Below, piece by piece: positions 1 to 8,311 of a DNA stretch of 64,000 bases (positions within the stretch are counted from its first letter, which is position 1; the number at the start of each line of letters is the position of its first letter). The position numbers were made by a program, and so were the translations under genes. Below the pieces are notes generated by a model, which had not been told where the DNA came from, did no database searches, and saw nothing but the letters and a program-made list of their open reading frames with translations. This DNA is from Fibrobacter sp. GTDB taxonomy: Bacteria; Fibrobacterota; Fibrobacteria; Fibrobacterales; Fibrobacteraceae. The stretch covers positions 1 through 64,000 of the forward strand of contig JAFXRC010000003.1 of NCBI GenBank assembly GCA_017526585.1. Direction: 5' to 3'.

Positions 1-35
1 CTCGCTCTCGCAAAAGCGTGCAAAACGAGCGTCGC

Positions 36-57
36 GAAATTATGCTTGCATAATTTC
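36..57. repeat. Perfect 10-bp inverted repeat, unit A of a variable-palindrome family
   Basis: GAAATTATGC and GCATAATTTC are separated by two bases. Read on the minus strand, the palindrome is preceded by a CACTCGGTCATG-type flank and followed by CGCGACGCTCG. The same kind of flanks surround two palindromes of unrelated sequence near 33.0-33.1 kb. No gene can be assigned to positions 1-212 beyond this repeat and two hairpins. Confidence 0.6.
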
Positions 58-96
58 ATGACCGAGTGAAGCCGCGGACGCTGAAAGCGTCAACCG

Positions 97-120
97 CCCT
101 CGGTTAACACCCGAGGGCTT
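97..120 (+). terminator. Hairpin, possible weak terminator
   Basis: CCCTCGG (97-103) pairs with CCGAGGG (111-117) across a 7-nt loop, followed by a poor T-tract (CTTTGTTG). It could end a gene lying left of the window. Confidence 0.4.
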
Positions 121-162
121 TGTTGCTCACGGGAGACCACTGATCAAAGCAAAAAGCTTTAA

Positions 163-197
163 AGACCGCAAGGCGCAAGCCCTGCGGTCTCTTTTTT
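163..197. terminator. Intrinsic terminator, usable on both strands
   Basis: AGACCGCA (163-170) pairs with TGCGGTCT (183-190). An inner GGC/GCC helix is closed by a GCAA tetraloop. CTTTTTTA follows on the plus strand, and an A-rich stretch precedes the hairpin, so it can also end the minus-strand gene that stops at 213. Confidence 0.75.
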
Positions 198-212
198 ATT
201 CAACTCAAAGCA

Positions 213-1151
213 TCACTCCGTAAAGGTGAACGGGATGGTCACGGTCGTATTCCCCGACTTGACCTTGCTAAATTTCCAGCGACCGACCGTATTCTTGATT
301 TCATTGTCGAATTCGCTGTTGCCCGTTGTCGAAGAAACCGTCGCGATGCTGATGATTTCTCCACCCGGAGCAATGGTGAACTTCAAGGTGACCTTTCCCT
401 GGAATCCAGGAACCTTTTTCAGGTGCTTATTGTAGACGTGCCGAAGTCCCGGCGTTCTTTGGCGTACGACCTTCATGATATCGGCTGCGGAGCGCGATGC
501 AGGACCTGAGCCCCATTCGATTTCGTTATCCTTGGGAGGCTTTATGTTTCCCATCGCCTTGGTCGAAATCGCTCCAGCAGGACCACCAATCAAGTTGCTG
601 ATATCGTTACCGATACCGCCACTTCCGCCGGCAAACATTCCTTGGTTAAAGCCGCCATCTACTTTACCGCGGACTTCCCCAATTTTTGTTTTGCCAGTTA
701 CCTGCAGACCGTTCGTATTCTTGAGAACCTTATCAATATCCTTCGAGAACTTTTGGGTCAGCAAGTCATACGCCGCCGCAGAGGCATTCGCCGTTTGCGC
801 CTCGAGAGCACGTATAACGCCACGGTTGAGAGGAGCCCTGGGATTTCCCTTTCCTATGGATTTACCTCCCCCACCAGGCCTTCGGCGTGGAGTCTCTCTC
901 GGTTTATGTTCGGGTTTCTTGTCGACCCTCTTTTCCTCCTTTTTGTCGATGATGTTCATGGTTGCTTTTATTTCCGGGGTATTCGTCGGTTCAATGAAGA
1001 AATCGTCGACAACTACCTCGTACGCTGCAGCCCAGAAGCACAGAACAATCGCGACCAAAAGTGATACGCCAGCAATGCGTACCATCTTCTTGTCGGAATC
1101 CGGCATCAGGGATGCGACGAGTGCATCTTGATTTGGTGTTTTCGTTTTCAT
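213..1151 (-). CDS. AgmX/TonB-family C-terminal domain membrane protein
   Basis: 312 aa. A cytoplasmic N-terminus of about 25 residues is followed by one transmembrane helix (about 25-47), a charged Lys/Arg/Pro linker (about 70-110, with RRRPGGGGK), a Gly-rich middle, and a C-terminal domain (about 220-312). The last domain has the pattern RHVYNKHLKKVPGFQGKVTL...PGGEI...NTVGRWKF, which matches the AgmX/PglI-type or TonB-like C-terminal fold. The architecture is that of an energy-coupling or envelope-spanning protein anchored in the inner membrane. A strong GGAGG (1160-1164) lies 8 nt before the ATG. No ExbB/ExbD genes are visible here, so its partners are unknown. Family call fairly secure, function inferred. 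Confidence 0.75.
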   Translation of the reverse strand: MKTKTPNQDALVASLMPDSDKKMVRIAGVSLLVAIVLCFWAAAYEVVVDDFFIEPTNTPEIKATMNIIDKKEEKRVDKKPEHKPRETPRRRPGGGGKSIGKGNPRAPLNRGVIRALEAQTANASAAAYDLLTQKFSKDIDKVLKNTNGLQVTGKTKIGEVRGKVDGGFNQGMFAGGSGGIGNDISNLIGGPAGAISTKAMGNIKPPKDNEIEWGSGPASRSAADIMKVVRQRTPGLRHVYNKHLKKVPGFQGKVTLKFTIAPGGEIISIATVSSTTGNSEFDNEIKNTVGRWKFSKVKSGNTTVTIPFTFTE

Positions 1152-1715
1152 GATTTTATCCTCCCTTTGCAGGGTTTAGATGGATGTTTTTAGGTATAGG
1201 CAGGGACACCACCCTTTTGACGGGGCTTTATTCTTGCCAAGAAGATGACTTCGGAACGGGACTTTAAAAGCAAGCCCATTACACAAAGCCAAAGATGTCA
1301 GGATTTCAGAACGACAAAATAAAGGAATTAATTTATATGAACTTTTGTTCTATATTTATCCTTTAATAAATCGGCACAAGTAACTTCTTTATTCATCAGA
1401 AAACTACAAACAAATACAAGAAAAAGTTTCACCCTGGACAGTAAACAATTTTTCATCGTTTCAATTGTAAATTCAGACAAAATAACAGAAAGCTCGCCAT
1501 TACTAGGCTTAAGCAACATTTAATTTATTCAAAACGCTGTAACACTTTACAAAAAACTATTTCAAATTGATTTATTCCATATTAGACTACCGACAAGGCA
1601 GCAAGCTCTTTTGTTTACGAGCCGTTACAAAACAAGGCTGTTTTATCCTCTTTGTAGATAAAATTTTTACATATTTGCGACCAATTCCCAAAGAGTTACC
1701 TATATTTCACGCATC
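1152..1715. other. AT-rich intergenic region
   Basis: About 560 bp between the divergent AgmX-like and alr genes. It should hold both promoters. A TATATTT box at 1351-1357 has no ORF after it. A 63-codon minus-strand frame (1328-1519) has no convincing protein features. Nothing else is recognised. Confidence 0.5.
1701..1707 (+). promoter_or_regulatory. TAnnTTT promoter box of alr
   Basis: TATATTT ends 8 nt before the alr ATG, and no Shine-Dalgarno lies between, so the transcript should be nearly leaderless. Confidence 0.55.
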
Positions 1716-2939
1716 ATGAAACTTTTAGCGACTCCTCCCGATTTAAATAAGATAGCGCGCCCGAACTGGATTGAAATCAACTTAGACGCACTCTGCAACA
1801 ACATTCAATTTATCAGAAGCCAGATTCCGGCAAATACGAAGATTCTTTTGCCCGTAAAGGCGGACTCGTATGGTCACGGAAGCCTCGCCTGTTCCTTTGC
1901 CGCCAAGTTCGGCGGTGCTGACTACCTGGGCGTTGCCCACATTAGCGAAGGCATGCTGCTTCGCCAGTACGGAATGGACCTGCCGATTCTGGTTCTTGGT
2001 CCCTGCACTCCGGCGGACTTTGCCTACTTCGTTGAATTCCAGCTTACGGCAGCTATTACGGATATCCGTACCGCCATGAGCTTTGACCAGTTCCTACGCG
2101 ATACCGGAACCACCTGCAAGGCACACCTCGCGATAGACACCGGCATGAACCGCTATGGTTTCGACGCCGAGGACTTCAACAATATCCGCGCGGCCTTAAG
2201 CCTCAAGAACCTGCACTTCGAAGGCATGTTCACCCACTTGGCGACCGCCGACATGCCGGGCAATCCGAAGACCGAAATTCAGATTCAACGCTTTACGCGC
2301 TTGGTCGACGTGCTTGAAGCCGAAGGACTTCGCCCCGAAATTTGCCACTGCTCTAGTTCCGCTGGCACACTCACCCACCCAGAAAGCCACTTTGACATGG
2401 TGCGTCCAGGTCTCGCCCTTTACGGCTACAACTGCATGGGTGCAGCACCGTCCCCCTGGCCGATCAAGCCGGTCATGAGAATCAAGTCTACCATTCGCCA
2501 CATCCACGACGTAAAACCAGGTGAAACCGTTAGCTACGGCGGATACTGGATGGCGCAGCAACCGACGCGCATCGCGACAATTGCCATCGGTTACGGCGAC
2601 GGCTACCTGCGCGGCGAATACAACAAGGGATTCGTCTTTATCCGCGGACAGCTCTGCCCGATTCTTGGTCGCGTCTGCATGGACGCCACCATGGTCGACG
2701 TGAGCCACATTCCTGATGTTCAGGTTGGAGAAACCGTCGACGTCGTAAACGGCGAACTCGACTTCCGCATTTCCATGGAAAGCGTCGCCGATGACCACCA
2801 CACGATTCCGTACGAATTAACAAGCCGCGTGGCTCGTCGCCTGTATCGTAAGTATTATTGGAAGAATCGTCTGGTCCGTTGGGATTACCTGCGCAAGGAA
2901 TTCGGCGTCAAGGACTTCAAGGAATACCCGCTGCGATAG
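1716..2939 (+). CDS. alr: Alanine racemase
   Basis: 407 aa, somewhat longer than the usual 360-380. PLP-dependent enzyme interconverting L- and D-alanine for peptidoglycan. The PLP lysine is K48 in LLPVKADSYGHG. The second catalytic base is the tyrosine of VSYGGYW. The substrate-binding region is recognisable in ILGRVCMDATMVDV, and IPYELTSRVARR is the typical C-terminal signature. About 30 extra residues at the C-terminus (YRKYYWKNRLVRWDY...) are rich in basic and aromatic residues and are not part of the core fold. It stands alone with its own promoter and a terminator 24 nt after the stop. Confidence 0.95.
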   Translation: MKLLATPPDLNKIARPNWIEINLDALCNNIQFIRSQIPANTKILLPVKADSYGHGSLACSFAAKFGGADYLGVAHISEGMLLRQYGMDLPILVLGPCTPADFAYFVEFQLTAAITDIRTAMSFDQFLRDTGTTCKAHLAIDTGMNRYGFDAEDFNNIRAALSLKNLHFEGMFTHLATADMPGNPKTEIQIQRFTRLVDVLEAEGLRPEICHCSSSAGTLTHPESHFDMVRPGLALYGYNCMGAAPSPWPIKPVMRIKSTIRHIHDVKPGETVSYGGYWMAQQPTRIATIAIGYGDGYLRGEYNKGFVFIRGQLCPILGRVCMDATMVDVSHIPDVQVGETVDVVNGELDFRISMESVADDHHTIPYELTSRVARRLYRKYYWKNRLVRWDYLRKEFGVKDFKEYPLR

Positions 2940-2962
2940 CCAAAATCTATATAAACTAAAAG

Positions 2963-2987
2963 AGGTTCCCCAAAGGGAACCTTTTTT
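2963..2987. terminator. Intrinsic terminator between alr and rluD
   Basis: AGGTTCCC (2963-2970) and GGGAACCT (2975-2982) flank a CAAA loop, then T6. It lies between convergent genes. Confidence 0.85.
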
Positions 2988-3014
2988 GTAATCATTGGTC
3001 GAAGTCGCATTCAT

Positions 3015-4298
3015 TTAAAGCAAATCCGGGTCAATCGTCGGTTCGTAACCAGGCTGCACGAAATCTTCGGGTGCAATACCACGCTTGCGCGCCGCCTTTT
3101 CTTGCTTGATGCGTTTGCGTTCGGCAGCCTTAGCCTTGCGGTTAGCTGCACGGGCGGCACGTTCGGCGAAACGCTGGGCACGCGTCTTGCGCTCCTTCAA
3201 TTCCGGGAAAACACCTTCGTCAAACACATCCAGATTTTCAGATTCAGCTTCATCCGATTCGTAGCCTTCGCTAAAGCGCATTTCGGGATCAAAGTCGCGG
3301 AAGCCTTCATCTTCGTCATCAAAGACAGGAGCTTCAGCCGGGCATTCCTTCTTGAGGAGTTTAAGAACTTGTTCGAAAGGCTTTTCGAGAGGCACCTTGA
3401 ATTTCATCTTCTTGCCCGTAGTCGGGTGGATGAGTTCAATCTTAACCGCCTGCAAAAGCTGCGCCGGAGCAATTTCCAGGACCTTCGCCGCAATATCTTT
3501 CATCAGAGGCGAGACGCGGTTCAGGCAGCCGTCGCGACCATCGTAAAGCGGGTCACCAACTACAGGGTGTCCCATATAGCGGCTATGCACACGAATCTGG
3601 TGCGTACGGCCAGATTCCAGCTGCAATTCCAGAAGCGTCGCAAACGCAAAGAACTTCTTAGCCACAAAGTGCGTGCGGCTTTCCTTGCCGCCAGTCACGA
3701 CAGCCATCTTGAGGCGGTTCTTCGGGTTACGCCCGATGGGGGCATCAATAGTCCCTTCCAAGTCGCGAGGATGCCCCCACACCAGGGCATTATAGGTACG
3801 GTGCAGCGTACGAGTTTCGAGCTGGTGCGCCAAGTGCCTATGGGCAGCATCGTTCTTCGCCACCACCATAAGCCCTGGTGTATCCTTGTCCAGTCGATGG
3901 ACAATGCCCGGGCGTAACGGACCGTTCACTGCAGACAAGTTTTCTTTAAAGTGGTACAAGAGACCTGCAGCAAGCGTACCGTTCTGCACGCCGTTGCCCG
4001 GATGCACCACCAGGTTGCGCGGCTTGTTAAGCACCACGATGTCATCGTCTTCATAAACGATATCGAGGGGAATGTTTTCGGGTTCAAGCGTACTCGCTTC
4101 TTTCTCAGGAACCTTGTCCACCACTACGACCATACCCGCTTCGACGCGGAAATTCTTGGAGGACGCGACTCCGCCCACCTTGACTTCACCCGCAGCAATC
4201 AGCTTCTGGATATCGGTGCGGGAGACATTCTCCATGACCCCCACAAGGAACTTGTCGATGCGTTCGCCATTATGTTCTTCTTTAACGAGGTAGTTCAT
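3015..4298 (-). CDS. rluD: RluD-family 23S rRNA pseudouridine synthase with a Lys/Arg-rich tail
   Basis: 427 aa against about 320 for the family. An N-terminal S4 RNA-binding domain (about 1-65) precedes the catalytic domain. The catalytic Asp is D137 in GIVHRLDKDT, and LESGRTHQIRVH is the second conserved block. After about residue 325 the protein has an acidic stretch (DDEDEGFRDFD) and then a very basic tail (RAANRKAKAAERKRIKQEK), which is unusual for RluD and may add rRNA affinity. The ATG overlaps the lspA stop as TAATG, implying translational coupling. The exact target uridines cannot be told from sequence (RluA, RluC and RluD share motifs). Confidence 0.88.
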   Translation of the reverse strand: MNYLVKEEHNGERIDKFLVGVMENVSRTDIQKLIAAGEVKVGGVASSKNFRVEAGMVVVVDKVPEKEASTLEPENIPLDIVYEDDDIVVLNKPRNLVVHPGNGVQNGTLAAGLLYHFKENLSAVNGPLRPGIVHRLDKDTPGLMVVAKNDAAHRHLAHQLETRTLHRTYNALVWGHPRDLEGTIDAPIGRNPKNRLKMAVVTGGKESRTHFVAKKFFAFATLLELQLESGRTHQIRVHSRYMGHPVVGDPLYDGRDGCLNRVSPLMKDIAAKVLEIAPAQLLQAVKIELIHPTTGKKMKFKVPLEKPFEQVLKLLKKECPAEAPVFDDEDEGFRDFDPEMRFSEGYESDEAESENLDVFDEGVFPELKERKTRAQRFAERAARAANRKAKAAERKRIKQEKAARKRGIAPEDFVQPGYEPTIDPDLL

Positions 4299-4906
4299 TA
4301 TTTTTCCACCCCTTCTGTCTCTGCAGCAGGCTTCTGCGATTCATCCGAAACATTCTTCTTGGATTCTTTCTCGTCCTTAATCTGCTTATGAATTTTTTTC
4401 AGAAACACCGGAGAAAGAATGACAACGGCAACGCCGACCGTCACAAAGGAATCCGCCACATTGAATGTCGGAAAACGCGTCATAATGAAGTCCGGGAAAT
4501 CGCAATCGATGAAATCCACCACCATCGAAAGACGCATGCGGTCGATAAAGTTACCGATGGCTCCACCAAGAATCATCACAACGCCCAAGCGACTCATCCA
4601 GTCGCGCTTGTCGATGGACTTGTAGAACCAAAGCAGAACAACAGTCGCAATAATCGAAATCAACAAGAAGAAAAGCCAGGGCGGCAAGAAAGGCATCAAG
4701 TCCTGCGGACGGCTACTGAATGCAGCACCCTTGTTGAATACCAGCTGGAAGCGGACAAAATCGCCAATGACGTTAATATAGTCATGGTTGGGTGCTCCCG
4801 TCTCGTTCGTAAAACGCGCAAGAGCCCAGAGCTTTGTCAGCTGGTCTGCAACAATGCTAAATAGAATAAGGCACAGATGGAACGGCCACTTGTTATAAAA
4901 CTTCAT
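4298..4906 (-). CDS. lspA: Lipoprotein signal peptidase (signal peptidase II)
   Basis: 202 aa. Inner-membrane aspartic protease that cleaves the signal peptide of diacylglyceryl-modified prolipoproteins. The two catalytic aspartates are D122 (GNFIDR) and D152 (FNVADS). Four hydrophobic helices are visible (about 9-28, 72-95, 105-121, 153-170). A charged hydrophilic C-terminal tail of about 30 residues is an extension. The start overlaps the end of the preceding synthase gene by 4 nt, and the stop overlaps the rluD start. Its substrate-making partner lgt lies separately at 22.5 kb, and two probable lipoproteins are encoded in this window. Confidence 0.95.
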   Translation of the reverse strand: MKFYNKWPFHLCLILFSIVADQLTKLWALARFTNETGAPNHDYINVIGDFVRFQLVFNKGAAFSSRPQDLMPFLPPWLFFLLISIIATVVLLWFYKSIDKRDWMSRLGVVMILGGAIGNFIDRMRLSMVVDFIDCDFPDFIMTRFPTFNVADSFVTVGVAVVILSPVFLKKIHKQIKDEKESKKNVSDESQKPAAETEGVEK

Positions 4907-6036
4907 TCTCTTTCCTTTTGGTCATGGATTGCTTCGCCCTTCAATTTGGCGTAAGACTTTTCAATCCAACTATCCGAATAGAAATGCATCATGGTCTGCT
5001 TGATAATCCGCTTCACTGTATCGCGAGTAATTTTCACCTTTTTGTCTGAAGCGAAAAGACTGGAACCATCGCCGATTAACTTCATGTTTTCTGCCGCCAT
5101 GAAAAGCGGCCACAGGCAGAAAAGCCTCGTACGCATCTTCACATTCGGAATCAACTTCGTGTAGGCAATGGCGTCGTCCAAATGGCTCCATGCCTTACGC
5201 ACCAATTCTTCCATCACAGCGGCGCGGCGCTTGTCAAAGTCGGCGCGATTCCCGGCAGAAACATCCGTCGAGAACATTTCATAGGAATGCGCAAAACCAT
5301 GGCGACGGCAAATTTCTTCGGGAACAAAACATACCCTGCGGGTCGAATCTTCCACACAGTCCTTGACAATGTTTGCCACCTGCAAGGCAAGTCCGAAGCT
5401 TACATCCAGCTTCTGCATTTCCGCCTTGCGAGCATCCCCGATAAGGCAAGTGTCTGCGGCAAACAGGTTCGTCAAAAGCTTTCCAACGATACCCGCCACA
5501 TAGTAGCAGTATTCATCGAGATCGCCGACGGATTCGAGCGTAAACCAGCCTGAGCTGAGCGCAGCCTCTTGCCGAAGCGCAAACTTAGCCATACCGTGGC
5601 ACATTTCAATCGTCACATCGCGAACTGGGGCGGCATAAATTTCCGGGAGTTCCTTCAGCAAAGGGACTACCACATGCGTATGCAAGCACAAGTTCATGTA
5701 CGGGTGCTCGCACTTGCGCCAACTTTCGGGAAGCGCAGTCTCAAACTTCGCAATCGCTTCGTCGGGCAAATTGGCACTTCTGAAGATGTCCGCAAAAAGT
5801 CCCAGGACCACTTCCTTTTCGGAAGCCTTCATGTTGGGGTCGTCTTCCACCGTATCGGCAATGCGCAGGTACAAGTAAGCAAGAAGAATGCTCTTGTGGA
5901 GTTTTCCCTTCAAGACATTGATATTCAGCGCAAATGTCCTTGAAACCTGCAACAGAATTTCTTCGGCGTATTTCCACGCCGCACGCCCATCCAGGACGTT
6001 TTCGCCTAAACCTATGGAATCGAGAATGTTGGACAT
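4903..6036 (-). CDS. Squalene/phytoene synthase family protein
   Basis: 377 aa. Head-to-head (trans) isoprenyl diphosphate synthase family: condenses two prenyl diphosphates in an Mg-dependent reaction. The motif VSRTFALNI (about 31-39) marks the family. The first Asp-rich motif is D61-x3-D65 (RIADTVEDD) and the second is D226-x3-D230 (VKDCVED), so the active site looks intact. YCYYVAGIVG (about 176-185) is the conserved central helix. Length and the full-length C-terminus favour a squalene-synthase-like rather than HpnC/HpnD form, but product specificity (squalene, dehydrosqualene or phytoene) is not decidable. The stop of the upstream membrane protein is immediately adjacent, and lspA overlaps downstream. 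Confidence 0.85.
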   Translation of the reverse strand: MSNILDSIGLGENVLDGRAAWKYAEEILLQVSRTFALNINVLKGKLHKSILLAYLYLRIADTVEDDPNMKASEKEVVLGLFADIFRSANLPDEAIAKFETALPESWRKCEHPYMNLCLHTHVVVPLLKELPEIYAAPVRDVTIEMCHGMAKFALRQEAALSSGWFTLESVGDLDEYCYYVAGIVGKLLTNLFAADTCLIGDARKAEMQKLDVSFGLALQVANIVKDCVEDSTRRVCFVPEEICRRHGFAHSYEMFSTDVSAGNRADFDKRRAAVMEELVRKAWSHLDDAIAYTKLIPNVKMRTRLFCLWPLFMAAENMKLIGDGSSLFASDKKVKITRDTVKRIIKQTMMHFYSDSWIEKSYAKLKGEAIHDQKERE

Positions 6037-6594
6037 CTAGTACATCGTCTCCGCATAGATATCGCGCGGGATTTTCTTGGTCTTCGCCATCGCGTTCACG
6101 TATTTCCAAAGGCGGCCGTGCGCCTCTGCGTTCTTCAACTTCTTGGTAAAGCTCCAGATGGTGTGGTTATGGACATCCACCTCGTTTCTGAAGTTGCCCT
6201 TGCTCTCGGTTTCGTAGCGCACCCTGCGGTATTCAAGGAAATAAGCGGACTGGTAAAGTGCTGCCGTTTTCTTTTTGGCTGTACGGCAAAAGACCGGTCC
6301 CAAAGCAAAGAACAACGGCGACACGGCAAAGCCGTAATACCAGGGATAATCGAACCAATTATACAAAACCCAGATAGCAGGAAGCGCAGATGCTAGCGCC
6401 ATCAGAAGAGTGAACAAAAAATCGAGTGGAGCCCAATAGCTGCGCCAGGCGGGCACAAAGGCCCACTTGATGCCCTTGCGGACCAATTTCTTCATATAAC
6501 GCGGATAGGTGACCCGGTAAAACCAAAAATAGAGCCCTACCCAAAACAAGACGGGAATCCAAAACCAGTAATCCAAAGATTCAAGAATCTGCAT
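6037..6594 (-). CDS. Hypothetical membrane protein, first gene of the squalene-synthase-lspA-rluD operon
   Basis: 185 aa with the start at 6594. A longer frame exists to 6645, but a TACATTTG box lies 8 nt before this ATG, which decides the start. Hydrophobic helices at about 8-26, 58-78 and 82-100 precede a hydrophilic C-terminal half rich in Lys, Arg and Tyr (VRYETESKGNFRNEV). I recognise no family. Its stop is immediately followed by the synthase ATG, so it probably has a related membrane or lipid role, but this is inference from position only. Confidence 0.7.
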   Translation of the reverse strand: MQILESLDYWFWIPVLFWVGLYFWFYRVTYPRYMKKLVRKGIKWAFVPAWRSYWAPLDFLFTLLMALASALPAIWVLYNWFDYPWYYGFAVSPLFFALGPVFCRTAKKKTAALYQSAYFLEYRRVRYETESKGNFRNEVDVHNHTIWSFTKKLKNAEAHGRLWKYVNAMAKTKKIPRDIYAETMY

Positions 6595-6602
6595 ACGAGC
6601 CC

Positions 6603-6609
6603 AAATGTA
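6603..6609 (-). promoter_or_regulatory. TAnnTTT promoter box of the 6594-3015 operon
   Basis: TACATTT(G) on the minus strand ends 8 nt before the ATG at 6594 and would drive all four genes. Confidence 0.55.
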
Positions 6610-6690
6610 GAAAAAAACACGCATTTTTTTTGCGAAAAACGGCAATTCTCCCCTTAAACAGACAGTTAATTTGTTCTAAACAAAAGGCCG

Positions 6691-6877
6691 TTGTGAATAA
6701 AATTTTAAGGTCAGACTGCGGGGTGCCGTCCAACCTCACCGATTTCTATCTCATTAACAATCAACAAGTTATGAAGCGCTACCTCCCTAAAAAAGGGGCA
6801 TTCACTCCCCTATTGCCGCTAGGGACTTATCAACACTTTTTTCATTTTGCTAGATTTTATGGTCCAATTGTTGATAG
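6691..6877. other. Candidate replication origin (DnaA-box-like cluster)
   Basis: Upstream of dnaA lie TTGTGAATAA (6691-6700; complement TTATTCACAA), TTATCAACA (6827-6835) and TTGTTGATAG (6868-6877; complement CTATCAACAA). Each differs from the consensus TTATCCACA by one or two bases. The interval also has AT-rich tracts that could unwind. Placing oriC next to dnaA is common but not universal, and dnaN is not adjacent here. Confidence 0.4.
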
Positions 6878-6910
6878 ATTTTGCAAGCCTTTAGTGGAAG
6901 AGGAAGTGTA

Positions 6911-8233
6911 ATGCAAGCCGAATGGGAAAGATGTTTGAATTATCTCCGTGGAATGCTTTCGGACACGGTCTATAAGACTTACTTTGCGCAGACCAAGCTC
7001 TCTAGTCTTACGACCGGCCACGCCATCATTTCCGTTCCTCCCGGACTGGATACTGCAGTCTATTCCGCCTACAAAGAACTCATCCGCCTCGCCTGGAAAG
7101 AAGTCACTCACGACGAATCCGCCATGGACTTCGAATTCCAGCAACAGGAAACCGTCGTGCAACCCGCACCGACGAACAACAACTTCAAGGACTTCCTGAA
7201 GCCGAGCATTCCCCTTTCCGGATCGTTCCGTTTCGAGAACTTCGTGCCCGGCGACAAGGCGCTCCTCGCCTTTAACGCAGCCCTTGCCGTAGCTCGCAAT
7301 CCGGACGGTACGCAGTACAATCCGCTGTTCATTTACGGTTCTTCGGGACTGGGCAAGACGCACCTTCTGCAGGCCATCGGCAACTACATTCTGGAAGAAG
7401 ATCCGACCAAGCGCGTTTGCTACCTGACCTCGGAAGATTTCACGCAGCAGTACCTCAAGTGCCTGCGCGAACAGCGCATCACCGAGATGTCTGATTTCTA
7501 CAAGAACGAAGTCGACATTCTGCTGATTGACGATATCCAGAACTGGACCGGCAAATACGAAACGCAGAATGAATTCTTCCTCATCTTCAACGCGCTGCAC
7601 CAGGCAGGCAAGCAAATCGTGCTTACCTCCGATGCACCCGCCGCCGAAGTGAAGAACCTTTCCGACCGTCTCGTGAGTCGTTTCGCCTGGGGTCTCACCG
7701 TAGACATCCAGCCGCCCGACGTGGAAACTCGCGAAGCCATTCTGCACAAGAAGGCTGAAGAACGTCAGCTTGAAATCAGCGATGAAGTGTTGCACTACCT
7801 TGCCGAAAACATCGCAAGCAACGTGCGCTGCCTCGAAAGCGCCATCATCAAGCTCACGCTGCAATCGAGCCTGATGCGTCACGATATCGATATGAGCATC
7901 GCCCAGAAGGTGGTTGCCGAAATCGCCCCGACGCTGCGCCGCCGCGTAAGCCTCGACGCCGTGCTGCACACTGTGTCGAGACACTACGAAGTCCCCGAAT
8001 CCAAGCTCACCGAATCGGGTCGCGGCACCAAGGAAATTTCGAAGGCGCGCCAGGTCGCCATGTACCTGATGCGCGAATGCTCCCCCATCAGCCTGCAGTC
8101 TATCGGCTCTCGCTTTGGCGGCAAGGACCACTCCACCGTCGTCCACGCCATCAAGAGCGTCAAGAAGGAAATGGAAACCGATCCGAGCTTCGCAAGACTG
8201 ATCGAAAGTCTGAAGAACTCTATCCACGACTAA
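6911..8233 (+). CDS. dnaA: Chromosomal replication initiator DnaA
   Basis: 440 aa with the start at 6911, preceded by AGGAAG (6901-6906). An upstream TTG in frame is not preferred. Domain I (about 1-75) is followed by a short linker, the AAA+ domain with Walker A GSSGLGKT (143-150) and Walker B ILLIDDIQ (about 204-211), and a C-terminal DNA-binding helix-turn-helix with the signature FGGKDHSTVVHAIK. Binds DnaA boxes and opens oriC. The gene is single, between the divergent operon on the left and a strong bidirectional terminator on the right. Unlike many genes here, it has a real leader and a Shine-Dalgarno. Confidence 0.97.
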   Translation: MQAEWERCLNYLRGMLSDTVYKTYFAQTKLSSLTTGHAIISVPPGLDTAVYSAYKELIRLAWKEVTHDESAMDFEFQQQETVVQPAPTNNNFKDFLKPSIPLSGSFRFENFVPGDKALLAFNAALAVARNPDGTQYNPLFIYGSSGLGKTHLLQAIGNYILEEDPTKRVCYLTSEDFTQQYLKCLREQRITEMSDFYKNEVDILLIDDIQNWTGKYETQNEFFLIFNALHQAGKQIVLTSDAPAAEVKNLSDRLVSRFAWGLTVDIQPPDVETREAILHKKAEERQLEISDEVLHYLAENIASNVRCLESAIIKLTLQSSLMRHDIDMSIAQKVVAEIAPTLRRRVSLDAVLHTVSRHYEVPESKLTESGRGTKEISKARQVAMYLMRECSPISLQSIGSRFGGKDHSTVVHAIKSVKKEMETDPSFARLIESLKNSIHD

Positions 8234-8257
8234 ATTTCGAATTTATAAAAGCAAACA

Positions 8258-8296
8258 AAAATGCAAAATGGTCAAACCATTTTGCATTTTCTTTTT
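8258..8296. terminator. Strong bidirectional terminator
   Basis: A 15-bp stem (8258-8272 with 8276-8290) with a CAA triloop, then CTTTTT on the plus strand and A-rich sequence on the other side. It ends dnaA and the convergent gene stopping at 8312. Confidence 0.9.
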
Positions 8297-8311
8297 CAGC
8301 TGAAAAATCTC

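Noticed and set aside
1328-1519. 63-residue minus-strand frame
   Set aside because: AT-rich intergenic DNA, no ribosome binding site and no family features.
6857-8227. 456-codon minus-strand frame opposite dnaA
   Set aside because: Shadow of dnaA, which has complete AAA+ and HTH motifs.
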